Assembly (NCBI GenBank): GCA_947455865.1
Contig: CANGQZ010000007.1
Span: 1-35,683 of the forward strand
Length of the DNA stretch: 35,683 bases
Origin: Sphingomonadaceae bacterium
GTDB taxonomy: Bacteria; Pseudomonadota; Alphaproteobacteria; Sphingomonadales; Sphingomonadaceae
Direction: 5' to 3'
In this document: in pieces, positions 9,663 through 17,939 of the stretch
Position numbering within the stretch: position 1 is the stretch's first letter
Layout of the letters: every line of letters starts with the position of its first letter
The notes under the pieces: generated by a model
What the model was told of the DNA's origin: nothing
What the model saw: the letters and a program-made list of their open reading frames with translations, nothing else
The model's database searches: none
Translations under genes and position numbers: made by a program

Positions 9663-9722
9663 ATGGTTTCGGAACGCATGTTTGATCCGAATCCGAATGG
9701 TTCAGGCGGTGCTTGGCGATGA
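9663..9722 (+). CDS. Leader ORF of 19 codons, translationally coupled to the sugar transferase
   Basis: A short frame encoding [19 protein letters not shown] starts at ATG 9663, seven bases after an AGGAG Shine-Dalgarno (9651-9655). That is one of the best ribosome binding sites in this region. Its TGA (9720-9722) overlaps the sugar transferase ATG (9719-9721) as ATGA. This arrangement suggests a leader peptide whose translation feeds ribosomes to the main gene or regulates it. The peptide is Gly/Asn/Pro-rich, and I recognise no homologue. It could also be a chance frame; the good Shine-Dalgarno and exact stop/start overlap argue against that. Confidence 0.45.
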   Translation: MVSERMFDPNPNGSGGAWR

Positions 9723-11122
9723 ATGTCCGGCTGCAGCCTGCCAAATCAGCTCCGCGACGCCGCGAAATTCCAGATTCGCTCGCGGCATTGCCCGCGCTCG
9801 AACGCCGTCGGTTGCAAAGTTATCTCGCCCTGATGTGCGGCGACATCGCAATGCTGTTCGCCGCGTTTACTTTTGCCGGCTGGCTCTATCTGGGACTCGC
9901 CGGCGCGGAAACCGGGGCCGAGCTTGCTCAGCTGCTGCTGCCGGTTTTCCTCACGATCGCGCTGTATAACGGCGCCTATTCGCTGCGTGCGCTGCAGGAT
10001 GCCACTTACGGCGGCGGCCGCTGTGTGGTTGCGTTGCTGATTTCTTCGGCGGGGGTCGTCTTTATCGCGTTCTACACCAAATCGAGCCAGGAGTTTTCGC
10101 GCGTCGTCTACTCGTTCGGTGCATTGGCGGCTGCATTGTTCCTGCCATGGTGCCGCGAACAGATGCGGGCCTTCGTGGCTTGGCGCTGCGGCCGATGCGT
10201 CGTCAACGAACTGGTCATCGACGATGGCGGCCCCGATCTGAACCTGCCTGGGGCGCGCCATATTGCTGCGGCCCGTTGCGGGCTGGTTCCCGAACTGGGC
10301 GATCCGATCGCGCTCGACCGGATCGGCAGCATATTGCGCAACGTTGACCGGGCGGTGATCAGCTGCCCGCCTGAGCGGCGCCCGGCTTGGGCCATGATTC
10401 TCAAGGGTGCCAATATTGAAGGCGAGGTGATCGACGATTCGATCGTTGCGCTTGGCGCCAAAGGGGCCCGTCAGGCGGGCGGCCGCGGGCTGCTGCTGGT
10501 TTCGCTAGGGCCGCTCGGGTTGCGGGCGCGGGCGGTAAAACGGATCTTCGACGTGCTCGTGGCCGGAACTGCGCTGGTGCTTCTGGCCCCGCTGTTGGCG
10601 GTGGTGGCTGTGGCGGTGGTGCTGGAAGATGGCGGCCCTGCCCTGTTCGTCCAGCGCCGCATGGGCCGGGGCAACACGTTTTTCTCGATGTACAAGTTCC
10701 GCTCGATGAGCGTGGCACGACTCGATCATGACGGAAACCGCTCAACCACGCGCAACGATTCGCGCGTGACTCGGGTCGGCCGGTTGATCCGCAAGACCAG
10801 CATCGACGAGCTGCCGCAGCTGTTGAACGTGCTGCTCGGCGATATGAGCATTGTCGGCCCGCGTCCCCATGCGATTGGCTCGCAAGCGGGTGACAAGCTG
10901 TTCTGGGAAGTCGATCAGCGTTACTGGCTGCGCCATGCACTTAAGCCTGGGCTCACCGGTCTTGCCCAGGTCCGGGGGTTCCGCGGGGCCACCGAGCACG
11001 AGTCGGATCTGGCGAGTCGCCTTAACGCCGATCTCGAATATCTTAACGGGTGGAGCCTGTGGCGCGACTGCAGCATCGTCTTGGCAACGGTTCGTGTGCT
11101 CGTGCACGATCAGGCATATTGA
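9719..11122 (+). CDS. EPS-priming sugar transferase (polyprenyl glycosylphosphotransferase)
   Basis: A 467-residue membrane protein that should transfer a sugar-1-phosphate from a nucleotide sugar to undecaprenyl phosphate, the first step in EPS assembly. The N-terminal part is a membrane-segment region (for example [20 protein letters not shown]). The catalytic bacterial sugar transferase domain fills about residues 272-467: [20 protein letters not shown] as its anchoring helix, [33 protein letters not shown], and [12 protein letters not shown]. These are the family hallmarks. I chose ATG at 9719 because an AGGCGG (9704-9709) precedes it and the leader ORF ends on it; a TTG six bases upstream is less likely. 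The sugar used cannot be told from sequence. It is the first major gene of the rightward EPS arm. Confidence 0.92.
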   Translation: MNVRLQPAKSAPRRREIPDSLAALPALERRRLQSYLALMCGDIAMLFAAFTFAGWLYLGLAGAETGAELAQLLLPVFLTIALYNGAYSLRALQDATYGGGRCVVALLISSAGVVFIAFYTKSSQEFSRVVYSFGALAAALFLPWCREQMRAFVAWRCGRCVVNELVIDDGGPDLNLPGARHIAAARCGLVPELGDPIALDRIGSILRNVDRAVISCPPERRPAWAMILKGANIEGEVIDDSIVALGAKGARQAGGRGLLLVSLGPLGLRARAVKRIFDVLVAGTALVLLAPLLAVVAVAVVLEDGGPALFVQRRMGRGNTFFSMYKFRSMSVARLDHDGNRSTTRNDSRVTRVGRLIRKTSIDELPQLLNVLLGDMSIVGPRPHAIGSQAGDKLFWEVDQRYWLRHALKPGLTGLAQVRGFRGATEHESDLASRLNADLEYLNGWSLWRDCSIVLATVRVLVHDQAY

Positions 11123-11365
11123 GCAGTTTACTGCGCGCTTTGGTTGCAGCGACCGAGAGTTCCGTTTGACCATAAAATTCTGATATCGATAGAGAAAATG
11201 TCGGGAACTGAATTGACCTTTCCGCGTTAACCGCAGAGTCAGGGCATGTACTCAGATGCTGCATTGCGCTTGATCAAAGTCCGGCTTTGCTGCCACTGCG
11301 AAAAAAGCTGTGGACTCAGGTTTCTACGTATGTTAACCCTTTAGTTCATTTAATGGAGGTTCACC

Positions 11366-11701
11366 GTGACCACACAACTTATTGCGATCCTGGCATCGGC
11401 CGGACTTTTGGCCGCTGGCGTGGCTGCCACTACGGAGACCCGCTCGAGTTCAGTGATGCCTGCTGCGTCGCTGGTAACGGTGAGCAAGTCACGGGCTGCT
11501 CCCGGAATTTTGGTCGCTCGCCAGATCGGCGCGATCGATTGCGCTCTGCGCGAAAACAAGAAGCTCGATGAGTGCAAGGACAAGGATCCGGGCGGGTACG
11601 CCAAAGGCGGCAATGGTTCTGGTGTGGCCATTGGCGTTGGCGCGGCAGCGGCGGTTGGTGCCGGTGTCTATTTCGCCACGAAGAATGACAGCAACGGCTA
11701 A
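11366..11701 (+). CDS. Small secreted or membrane-anchored protein of unknown function in the EPS locus
   Basis: A 111-residue protein starting at GTG 11366, six bases after a strong GGAGG (11355-11359). The N-terminus looks like a signal peptide (MTTQLIAILASAGLLAAGVA, then a likely cleavage before TTETR). The middle has a close Cys pair (DCALRENKKLDEC). Near the C-terminus is a Gly/Ala-rich hydrophobic stretch (GVAIGVGAAAAVGAGVYFA) that could be a glycine-zipper or membrane segment, ending in KNDSNG. It has a 243-base upstream gap and is followed 39 bases later by a strong terminator, so it is probably its own transcription unit inside the EPS locus. I recognise no family. Its position suggests a link to EPS export or the envelope, which is inference only. 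Confidence 0.7.
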   Translation: MTTQLIAILASAGLLAAGVAATTETRSSSVMPAASLVTVSKSRAAPGILVARQIGAIDCALRENKKLDECKDKDPGGYAKGGNGSGVAIGVGAAAAVGAGVYFATKNDSNG

Positions 11702-11740
11702 CGGCTTGCGCCTCTTGCGCATGCGTTGATAGTCGTGAAG

Positions 11741-11767
11741 AACCCCCTCCGGCGGAGGGGGTTTTTC
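11741..11767 (+). terminator. Rho-independent terminator after the small EPS-locus protein
   Basis: A perfect 10-base stem, AACCCCCTCC (11741-11750) pairing with GGAGGGGGTT (11754-11763), has a 3-base GGC loop and runs into a T-tract (TTTTTC from 11762). It is the clearest intrinsic terminator in the window. It separates the small protein gene from the downstream ligase/exporter genes. Confidence 0.92.
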
Positions 11768-11839
11768 TTTGCCCCAAGCCTAGAGGCTTACCCGCTGGGC
11801 CTGTAACAACGGCCTGTGTCTGAGTCACCCGGAGTGCGG

Positions 11840-13192
11840 ATGAATACCAGCGAACGGGCACTCGACCGCCGCCAGAATCTTCTTGCGATGTTGCTTATCG
11901 GCGCCGCCATTGTGATCGGCGGCGGCGGGTCACCTGCCGCTATCCCCGAAATGGGTCTGCAGATCTGGTCGGCGCTGATGCTTGCCGCATGGGCGCTGCT
12001 GTCACCACAGCCCTTGCCGCAAGCCCACCGGACGGCTTGGTTCATCGCCGGTCTGCTCGTTGTGCTGCCGCTCGTCCAGTTAATCCCTTTGCCACCGGCA
12101 TTGTGGCAGCAATTGCCCGGCCGGGAACTGGAGCGTGCCGCGCTGGCTCTGGTTGGCGAAGAGTCCTCCTGGCGGCCGTGGTCGCTGACGCCGGCGCGTA
12201 CCCTCGCGTCATTGCTGGCGCTGATCACGCCGGCAATTATGCTGGTGTTTACCGCCAGCCTGCACCGTGCCGGGCGGAACATGGTCATGGGCATGATAGC
12301 CGGCGGCGCGCTGCTCGCCTTGATCGTCGGGGCCGGGCAATTGGCTGGGGGCGAAGACAATATGTTCCGCTTCTATGTGCCCGACATGAACTATCTCAGC
12401 GGTTTTCAAGCGAACCATAACAGCTCCGCCGATGTTCTGATGATCGGGATGGTCGCATTCGCGGCGGTTGTGCGGGAAGCCTCTGAACGCGGCAACCTGA
12501 TCGGCCAGCCGGCCTATCGGCTGTCGTTGATCGGCGGCGCGACATTGCTCTTCAGCATCGGCGTGGTGCTGACCGCGTCGCGGGCCGGCACGGCGCTGCT
12601 GCCGGTCGCTCTGGCATGGGTCATCGTTATTGTCTGGCCGTGGCTGCGCTTCACCCGGCGCAATTTGATGGGGCTGGGTCTGATTTGCGTTCTTGCCGCA
12701 GGTGCAGCGCTGTATCTGGTGGAAACCAACGGCGTGCTCAGCCGAGTGCTGTCGCGCTACTCCTTCGCCGGCGAATTCCGTCCTGAACTGTGGGCTGACT
12801 CGCTCTATGCGGTGCGGCAATACTTCCCGATGGGATCGGGCGTGGGGTCATTCCCCCACGTGTTCATGGCCATCGAACGGCTTGAGGTCGTCGATACATC
12901 CTTGCCAAATCGCGCCCACAACGATGGACTTGAGCTATTGCTTGAAGGAGGCGTGTTCGGCATCGCCATTCTGGGTGTTATCGGCACCATCTTAACCCGT
13001 AAGTTACTGCAAGGGTTGCAGAATCCTCCCGCCGAAGCGCGCTCCCAAGTTTATTTCGCGGCTGCAGCATTGAGCATCATTGCGCTGCACTCGCAAGTTG
13101 ACTATCCGTTGCGCTCGATGTCGCTAGCCTGCCTTGCGGCTGCTGCCGCAGGAATGTTGATGCCGCTCGCGCGGCGACGTGCCATCGCCTGA
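11840..13192 (+). CDS. O-antigen ligase / Wzy_C family membrane protein
   Basis: A 450-residue polytopic inner-membrane protein, roughly ten or more hydrophobic segments by eye. The Wzy_C-type region lies in the large C-terminal loop: PMGSGVGSFPHVF and then NRAHNDGLELLLEGGVFGI. The RAHND...LEGG pattern is typical of O-antigen ligases and some EPS polymerases. Family members join or polymerise lipid-linked glycans on the periplasmic face, so in this EPS locus it is a ligase- or polymerase-type enzyme. I chose ATG at 11840, five bases after CGGAG (11830-11834); a GTG at 11816 would add eight unlikely residues. It lies directly upstream of the Wza-like gene. A second polymerase-like protein is encoded at 19093-20589. 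Confidence 0.85.
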   Translation: MNTSERALDRRQNLLAMLLIGAAIVIGGGGSPAAIPEMGLQIWSALMLAAWALLSPQPLPQAHRTAWFIAGLLVVLPLVQLIPLPPALWQQLPGRELERAALALVGEESSWRPWSLTPARTLASLLALITPAIMLVFTASLHRAGRNMVMGMIAGGALLALIVGAGQLAGGEDNMFRFYVPDMNYLSGFQANHNSSADVLMIGMVAFAAVVREASERGNLIGQPAYRLSLIGGATLLFSIGVVLTASRAGTALLPVALAWVIVIVWPWLRFTRRNLMGLGLICVLAAGAALYLVETNGVLSRVLSRYSFAGEFRPELWADSLYAVRQYFPMGSGVGSFPHVFMAIERLEVVDTSLPNRAHNDGLELLLEGGVFGIAILGVIGTILTRKLLQGLQNPPAEARSQVYFAAAALSIIALHSQVDYPLRSMSLACLAAAAAGMLMPLARRRAIA

Positions 13193-13214
13193 CAAGGACT
13201 ACGAAAGAGCCAGT

Positions 13215-13919
13215 ATGAACCGAATTGGCGCTGCCTTTACCGCAACAGCCGCCATCTTGCTGGTGAGCGGTTGCGCATCCTCAGCAGGGGTGAGCCCGTT
13301 GCCAATCGGCACGGAAGCTTACAAGAACATTCCGGAACGGGCGAGCGATCCTGAACTTACCGCCGCCATTCATCCCGGTGACCGGCTGGCAATCCGTGTG
13401 TTCGGGGAACCGGAGCTGACGTCGGATGCCTATGTTGTAGATAGCACCGGCTACATTCAGGTCCCGCTGCTGGGCGACGTTATCGCCGCCGGCCAAAATT
13501 CTCGCAGCCTCGCCAAAGAGCTGCAGCGCCGGCTGAGCAACAACTACATTCGCGATGCCAGCGTGACCGTGATCGTGGTTGAGCGAACGCAGGCGACCTA
13601 TACGGTCGAAGGGGCGGTGGCCGTACCAGGGATTTATCCCGCCGGTCCGTCAACCACACTGCTGACCGCAATGGCTCAGGCCAAAAGCCCGCTCAAAACC
13701 GCCAAGAATGACGATATTCTGGTCTTGCGCACCATCGACGGCCAGAAATCCGGCGGACGCTTCAATCTCAACGACATTCGCCGGGGGCGCGCTCCTGATC
13801 CTCAGATCCTTGCCGGCGATACGGTCGTGGTGATCAACTCGGCGTCGAAGAGCGCATGGCAGGATTTCCTGCAGGCGGTTCCGGTTTTCAACGTCTTTTA
13901 TGTCTTCAGGCGCAACTAA
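13215..13919 (+). CDS. Polysaccharide export lipoprotein, Wza/GumB-like
   Basis: A 234-residue outer-membrane polysaccharide export protein. It has a lipoprotein signal with lipobox LVSGC (Cys20). The Poly_export domain begins IHPGDRLAIRVFGEPELTSD and continues DSTGYIQVPLLGDVIAAG. SLBB-like beta-grasp segments follow (YTVEGAVAVPGIYPAG and DDILVLRT), then ILAGDTVVV. It is shorter than E. coli Wza, as is common for GumB-type exporters, and would form the outer-membrane channel with the Wzc-like protein encoded next. I chose ATG at 13215 because it gives the signal peptide directly; the open frame runs 12 codons further up. It follows the ligase gene by 22 bases and overlaps the kinase gene by 20. 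Confidence 0.92.
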   Translation: MNRIGAAFTATAAILLVSGCASSAGVSPLPIGTEAYKNIPERASDPELTAAIHPGDRLAIRVFGEPELTSDAYVVDSTGYIQVPLLGDVIAAGQNSRSLAKELQRRLSNNYIRDASVTVIVVERTQATYTVEGAVAVPGIYPAGPSTTLLTAMAQAKSPLKTAKNDDILVLRTIDGQKSGGRFNLNDIRRGRAPDPQILAGDTVVVINSASKSAWQDFLQAVPVFNVFYVFRRN

Positions 13920-16158
13920 TCCAGCGGGAAGAAGTCCATTGGCAAGTACCATGCCCCTCGACGAGCCTGTTCCCGCACCGCGGGCTGCAGTGGTCCTGAC
14001 AGACGACCCTGGCCTGCTCGGTCAAGCCCGGGCAGCTTTCGATTTTCGCTATATCGCCGCGGCGATTCGTTCGAATCTGCTTTTGATTGCCGCAATCATT
14101 TCGGCGTCGGTGGCGATCGCTGTCATTGCGACGATGCTTGATACGCCGCGGTTCACGGCCAAGGCGACGGTCCAGATCAACGATTCTGTCAACCGGGTTC
14201 TGAAAAACGACGATCAGGCAGAAAGCGAGATAGGGGCTAGTTACGATACGGATCGTAACCTCAAGACCCAGATCGACATTCTCAAAAGCCGCGGGCTGGC
14301 CCAGCGTGTCTCCCAGAAGCTGAAGCTTGCGGGCAACCCCCAGTTCTTCGCCTCGCAAGAGCTGCAGGCGCCGGCAGCCGGTGCGTCGGCAGAGGCGGTG
14401 AACCGGGATATTGCCGGCATCCTGCAGGAAAACCTCAGCGTGGTTCTCCCGCGCGATTCGCGCATCATCTCGTTAAGCTGGGAAAGCACTGATCCGCGGA
14501 TGTCGGCGCTGATCGTCAACGCCTATGCGAGCGAATTCATCCAGTCGAGCTTGCAGCGCAAGTTCGACAGTTCCTCCTATGCCCGCAACTTTGTCTCCGA
14601 GCAGTTGGCCGAGACCAAGCAGAAGGTGGAGCAATCGGAACGCGAATTGAACGAGTATGCCCGCGCCAATGGTCTGATCGGGACGCGCAACGCAATTTCA
14701 TCTGGCGATGAAAAGGGCGGAAGCAATCGCGGTGATTCCGTCACGACCACCAGCCTGTTGCAGATCAATACCGCCGCGAATGAAGCCATCGCCCGGCGGA
14801 TTGCCGCCGAATCGCGCTGGCGCTCGATCGCGGGCAAGCCGCTGATGAGCGCTGCAGAGGTACTCAACAACAACACCATTAGCTCGCTGCTCAGCGCGCG
14901 TGCGACAGCGGAAGCGGCCCTGCAGCAAGAACGTTCGCGCCATCTTGATGGCTACCCGACGGTACAGGCCAAGCAGGCCGAAGTTGCCTCAATCAATCGC
15001 CAGCTTACCCAAGAGGCCAACAACGTCCGCGAATCGATCCGATCGGACTACGAATCTGCAGTGGCCAACGAGGCCCGCCTGACGGCGCAGGTCGAAACGC
15101 TCAAGGGTCAAAGTCTGGGCGAGCAGGATCGTACGGTGAAGTACAGCTTGCTCGCGCGCGAAGCTGACACCAACAGGCAACTTTACGACGGGCTGCTCCA
15201 GCGGTTCAAGGAGCTGAATGCTTCGTCCGGCATCAGCCTCAGCAACATCTCGATCATCGATAGCGCGGAAGTCCCGGCAGGGCCCTCGTCGCCCAATCTG
15301 ATGAAGAACCTGATGATTGCATTCCTGATCGGTATCGGTCTGGCGGCGGTTACGGTGTTCTTCAAGGACCAGTTCGACGATTCGATCCGGGTTCCGGAAG
15401 ATGTCGAGACCAAGCTTGCAATTCCGCTGCTCGGGGTGGTGCCGCGCTCGCACAGCGAGGAGCCCGAAGACGCCCTTTCCGATCCGAAATCGCCGATTTC
15501 GGAGGCATACAACTCGCTGCGCGGATCGCTGCTTTACTCGACTTCAGAGGGCTTGCCGCAAGTCTTGCTGGTCACCAGCGCGCAGCCGTCCGAAGGCAAG
15601 ACAACAACCAGCTATGCGATTGCGTCGAGCTTTGCGCGGATGGGCAAGACCTGTTTGCTGATCGACGCTGACATGCGGCGCCCATCGCTGCATCGCCGGG
15701 TTGGTAACGACAATGCCCGCGGTTTGAGCACACTGCTCACCTCGCAGGAACTGCTCGAAGGCGTTCTGTTGCCATCCGGCCTTGACGGCCTGACCCTTCT
15801 CACTTCCGGAGCGATCCCGCCCAGTCCGACCGAACTGCTCTCGAGCATCCGCCTGGAAAAGATTCTGCAGGAAGCCGCGCGCGCATTCGAGGTGGTCGTC
15901 GTTGACAGCCCGCCGATCCTCGGGCTTGCCGATGCGCCGACTATGGCGGCGCTGGTAGATGGTGTCGTGTTCGTGGTCGAAGCCGATCGCAACCGGCGCG
16001 GCTCGCTCAAGACCGCGCTGCGCCGCCTGCGGTCCATGCGGCCGGTCATCCTCGGGGCGGTGTTGACCAAGTTCGATCCGCTGAAGGCCGGCAACCGGTA
16101 TTCGGAATACTACGGTTACGAGTACTATCAGTACGGCGGCAGCCGCCCGACGGCCTGA
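13900..16158 (+). CDS. Polysaccharide co-polymerase and tyrosine autokinase, Wzc-like (BY-kinase)
   Basis: A 752-residue inner-membrane protein that controls EPS chain length and export. A Wzz domain lies between two membrane helices (about residues 56-80 and 467-488), with a long coiled-coil periplasmic region between them. The cytoplasmic BY-kinase has Walker A in SAQPSEGKTTTS at about 560-571, Walker A' LLIDADMRRP at about 587-596 and Walker B VVVVDSPPIL at about 665. The C-terminus carries a cluster of seven tyrosines (RYSEYYGYEYYQYGG), the usual autophosphorylation site. All parts look intact. The start at 13900 lies inside the exporter gene and an ATG at 13951 is an alternative; neither has a good Shine-Dalgarno. 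The stop is one base before the next ORF. Confidence 0.95.
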   Translation: MSSGATNPAGRSPLASTMPLDEPVPAPRAAVVLTDDPGLLGQARAAFDFRYIAAAIRSNLLLIAAIISASVAIAVIATMLDTPRFTAKATVQINDSVNRVLKNDDQAESEIGASYDTDRNLKTQIDILKSRGLAQRVSQKLKLAGNPQFFASQELQAPAAGASAEAVNRDIAGILQENLSVVLPRDSRIISLSWESTDPRMSALIVNAYASEFIQSSLQRKFDSSSYARNFVSEQLAETKQKVEQSERELNEYARANGLIGTRNAISSGDEKGGSNRGDSVTTTSLLQINTAANEAIARRIAAESRWRSIAGKPLMSAAEVLNNNTISSLLSARATAEAALQQERSRHLDGYPTVQAKQAEVASINRQLTQEANNVRESIRSDYESAVANEARLTAQVETLKGQSLGEQDRTVKYSLLAREADTNRQLYDGLLQRFKELNASSGISLSNISIIDSAEVPAGPSSPNLMKNLMIAFLIGIGLAAVTVFFKDQFDDSIRVPEDVETKLAIPLLGVVPRSHSEEPEDALSDPKSPISEAYNSLRGSLLYSTSEGLPQVLLVTSAQPSEGKTTTSYAIASSFARMGKTCLLIDADMRRPSLHRRVGNDNARGLSTLLTSQELLEGVLLPSGLDGLTLLTSGAIPPSPTELLSSIRLEKILQEAARAFEVVVVDSPPILGLADAPTMAALVDGVVFVVEADRNRRGSLKTALRRLRSMRPVILGAVLTKFDPLKAGNRYSEYYGYEYYQYGGSRPTA

Positions 16159-16159
16159 T

Positions 16160-17362
16160 ATGGACCGGATGGGCGCGTTCACCGGCACGGCAGGATTGCA
16201 ACGGGCCGGGACTCTTGTTGCCTGCCTGATGTTCGCGCTGCTGGCCATCGGCAGCGGGGCCGACCGAGCGACCTACTTCAATCCGGCCGGCGCGGACAAC
16301 GTGCCGGGTGTGTTCGCAGTTCAGGCCGTGATCCAGCAAAGTCGCCGCGAACTTACCGTCGGCAACAAGGCGCTTGCGAGAGTCCTGGCAGAAAAGGCTG
16401 TTCGGCTGGCGCCGATCGATCCCGCCAGCACGGCTTTGCTGGGCGGCAGCCGGCTGGCGCTCGGCGATACAGCGGGGGCGGATAAGGCGTTCCGGGTCGC
16501 CGGCCAAATGGGCTGGCGGGCGGCGCTCACGCAGATTTACTGGATGGACCGGGCGATGGCCACGGGAGATCAACGGGTTGCGGCAATGCGGCTCGATGCC
16601 TTGTTACGGCAGGATCCGACGATGGTTGGTGAGCGCGTGCTTATGGGCGCGCTGGAATCGACAGAGGCGGGGCGCGCCGCTCTAGTCGAACGGCTCCAGG
16701 CCCAGCCAGGGTGGCTGAGCTACTATGCCAATCCGGTCGATGATATTCCGGCGGAAGCCAGTCTGGCCCGCGCTGATGTACTCAACGGCCTTGCTCGCCG
16801 CGGCCAGAGGCTTGGCTGCGCCGGCGCCGGTCCATTGACTAGGAACCTGATCGCACAAGGGCTGACAGTGCCAGCCTATGACTTCTGGCTGGCTCACTGC
16901 CCCGAGCACGGCCCGGGGCTGGTGGCTGATCCCAGCTTTGCTCAACTGCAGGTCCATCAATCCAACAGTCCGTTCGAATGGGCCATCGTTGGCGACAGCG
17001 ACGTCAGCGTCAACCTTGAGCCCGGGGCCGCAGGTCGCCCGAACCAACTGGTAATCGCCAGCAGTGCATCGTTTGTGCGGACGGTGATGGTCCAAATGGT
17101 CATGGCCCAGCCTGGGACATATCGATTGAGTTGGCGGGCGCTGAGCAGCGATGGTCAGGTGAGCAATCGGGTGGTTGCCAATTTGTCGTGCACCGCCAAA
17201 GGACCCGTTTGGCTGCCGGCGTCGCTTGATCAGCGCAGTGGCCGCTCGTTCGCGACAGCCCGCGCCGATGGCAGCTGCGCCGGGAGCTGGCTGTCGTTGG
17301 CGCTACTCCCCGGCACCGATAGCGTGACCCTTGACGGCATTGCGCTCGAAAAAATCGGCTGA
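16160..17362 (+). CDS. TPR-like exported or membrane protein of the EPS operon, unknown function
   Basis: A 400-residue protein starting one base after the kinase stop, so almost certainly co-translated with it. A single hydrophobic segment near the N-terminus (LVACLMFALLAIGSGA, about residues 19-34) suggests a signal anchor. Residues of about 50-130 show TPR-like helix pairs (LAEKAVRLAPIDPASTALLG, GDTAGADKAFRVAGQMGW). The C-terminal part, from about residue 270, is beta-rich (NQLVIASSASFVRTVMVQM, TYRLSWRAL) and may be a carbohydrate-binding-type sandwich. I recognise no named family. Its position last in the rightward arm suggests a periplasmic accessory role in EPS assembly, which is inference. 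It converges with the acetyltransferase, ending 10 bases from it. Confidence 0.75.
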   Translation: MDRMGAFTGTAGLQRAGTLVACLMFALLAIGSGADRATYFNPAGADNVPGVFAVQAVIQQSRRELTVGNKALARVLAEKAVRLAPIDPASTALLGGSRLALGDTAGADKAFRVAGQMGWRAALTQIYWMDRAMATGDQRVAAMRLDALLRQDPTMVGERVLMGALESTEAGRAALVERLQAQPGWLSYYANPVDDIPAEASLARADVLNGLARRGQRLGCAGAGPLTRNLIAQGLTVPAYDFWLAHCPEHGPGLVADPSFAQLQVHQSNSPFEWAIVGDSDVSVNLEPGAAGRPNQLVIASSASFVRTVMVQMVMAQPGTYRLSWRALSSDGQVSNRVVANLSCTAKGPVWLPASLDQRSGRSFATARADGSCAGSWLSLALLPGTDSVTLDGIALEKIG

Positions 17363-17372
17363 TGAGCGAACT

Positions 17373-17939
17373 CTAGTCGCTGCGCAGGACGCGCGGCTTG
17401 AGCATTCTTGCTGGGTTTCCGGAATAGACCGTGTCTGGCTCTGCACGACCGAACAGAACGCCGCGGGCCGCAAGCACAGCGCGATCGCCCATCGCCGCGC
17501 CCGGGCCGACAAGCGCTTCGGCTGCCACCCAGCACTGTTCGCCAATCACGATGGGCCGCAAAACAAGCTGGAAGTGCGGGTCGCTCACGTCGTGGCTGCT
17601 CGCGCAAAGATGGGCGCGCTGCGAAATGACAGCGCGCGCACCGATCGTGATGTGGCCCTGATTATACAATCGCACTCCGGGTCCGATCAGGACATTGGCG
17701 CCGAGCGTCAGGTTGCGCGGATGCCAGATGGCCACGCTGGCATGCACCCTTGCACCCCGAGCGACATTGGCGCCGAACGTGCGGAGCACCAGTCGGCGCC
17801 AACTGTGGAGCGGCGGCGGGGTGAACCGAGCCAGCGTCAGCCAGGCCAGTCCCCAGAGCACACGGAACAACCGGTTGCCGATGGAAAAGCTGGCCCCGCC
17901 TTCGAGCGGACGGGTGGTGTGGGCGTCGAGCAGGCTCAC
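17373..17939 (-). CDS. WcaF-like putative polysaccharide O-acetyltransferase (hexapeptide repeat)
   Basis: A 188-residue left-handed beta-helix acyltransferase of the colanic-acid WcaF/LacA type, expected to acetylate the EPS or a precursor. The N-terminal part ends LHSWRRLVLRTFGANVARGA. Hexapeptide repeats follow (LTLGANVLIGPGVRLYNQGH; ITIGARAVISQRAHLCASSH; IVIGEQCWVAAEALVGPGA). The predicted active-site His lies in ASSHDVSDPHFQLV. The frame is open further upstream, but GTG at 17939 matches the family start (SLLDAHTTRPLEGG) and overlaps the glycosyltransferase stop as GTGA, so I chose it. It is the last gene of the leftward EPS arm. Confidence 0.88.
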   Translation of the reverse strand: MSLLDAHTTRPLEGGASFSIGNRLFRVLWGLAWLTLARFTPPPLHSWRRLVLRTFGANVARGARVHASVAIWHPRNLTLGANVLIGPGVRLYNQGHITIGARAVISQRAHLCASSHDVSDPHFQLVLRPIVIGEQCWVAAEALVGPGAAMGDRAVLAARGVLFGRAEPDTVYSGNPARMLKPRVLRSD

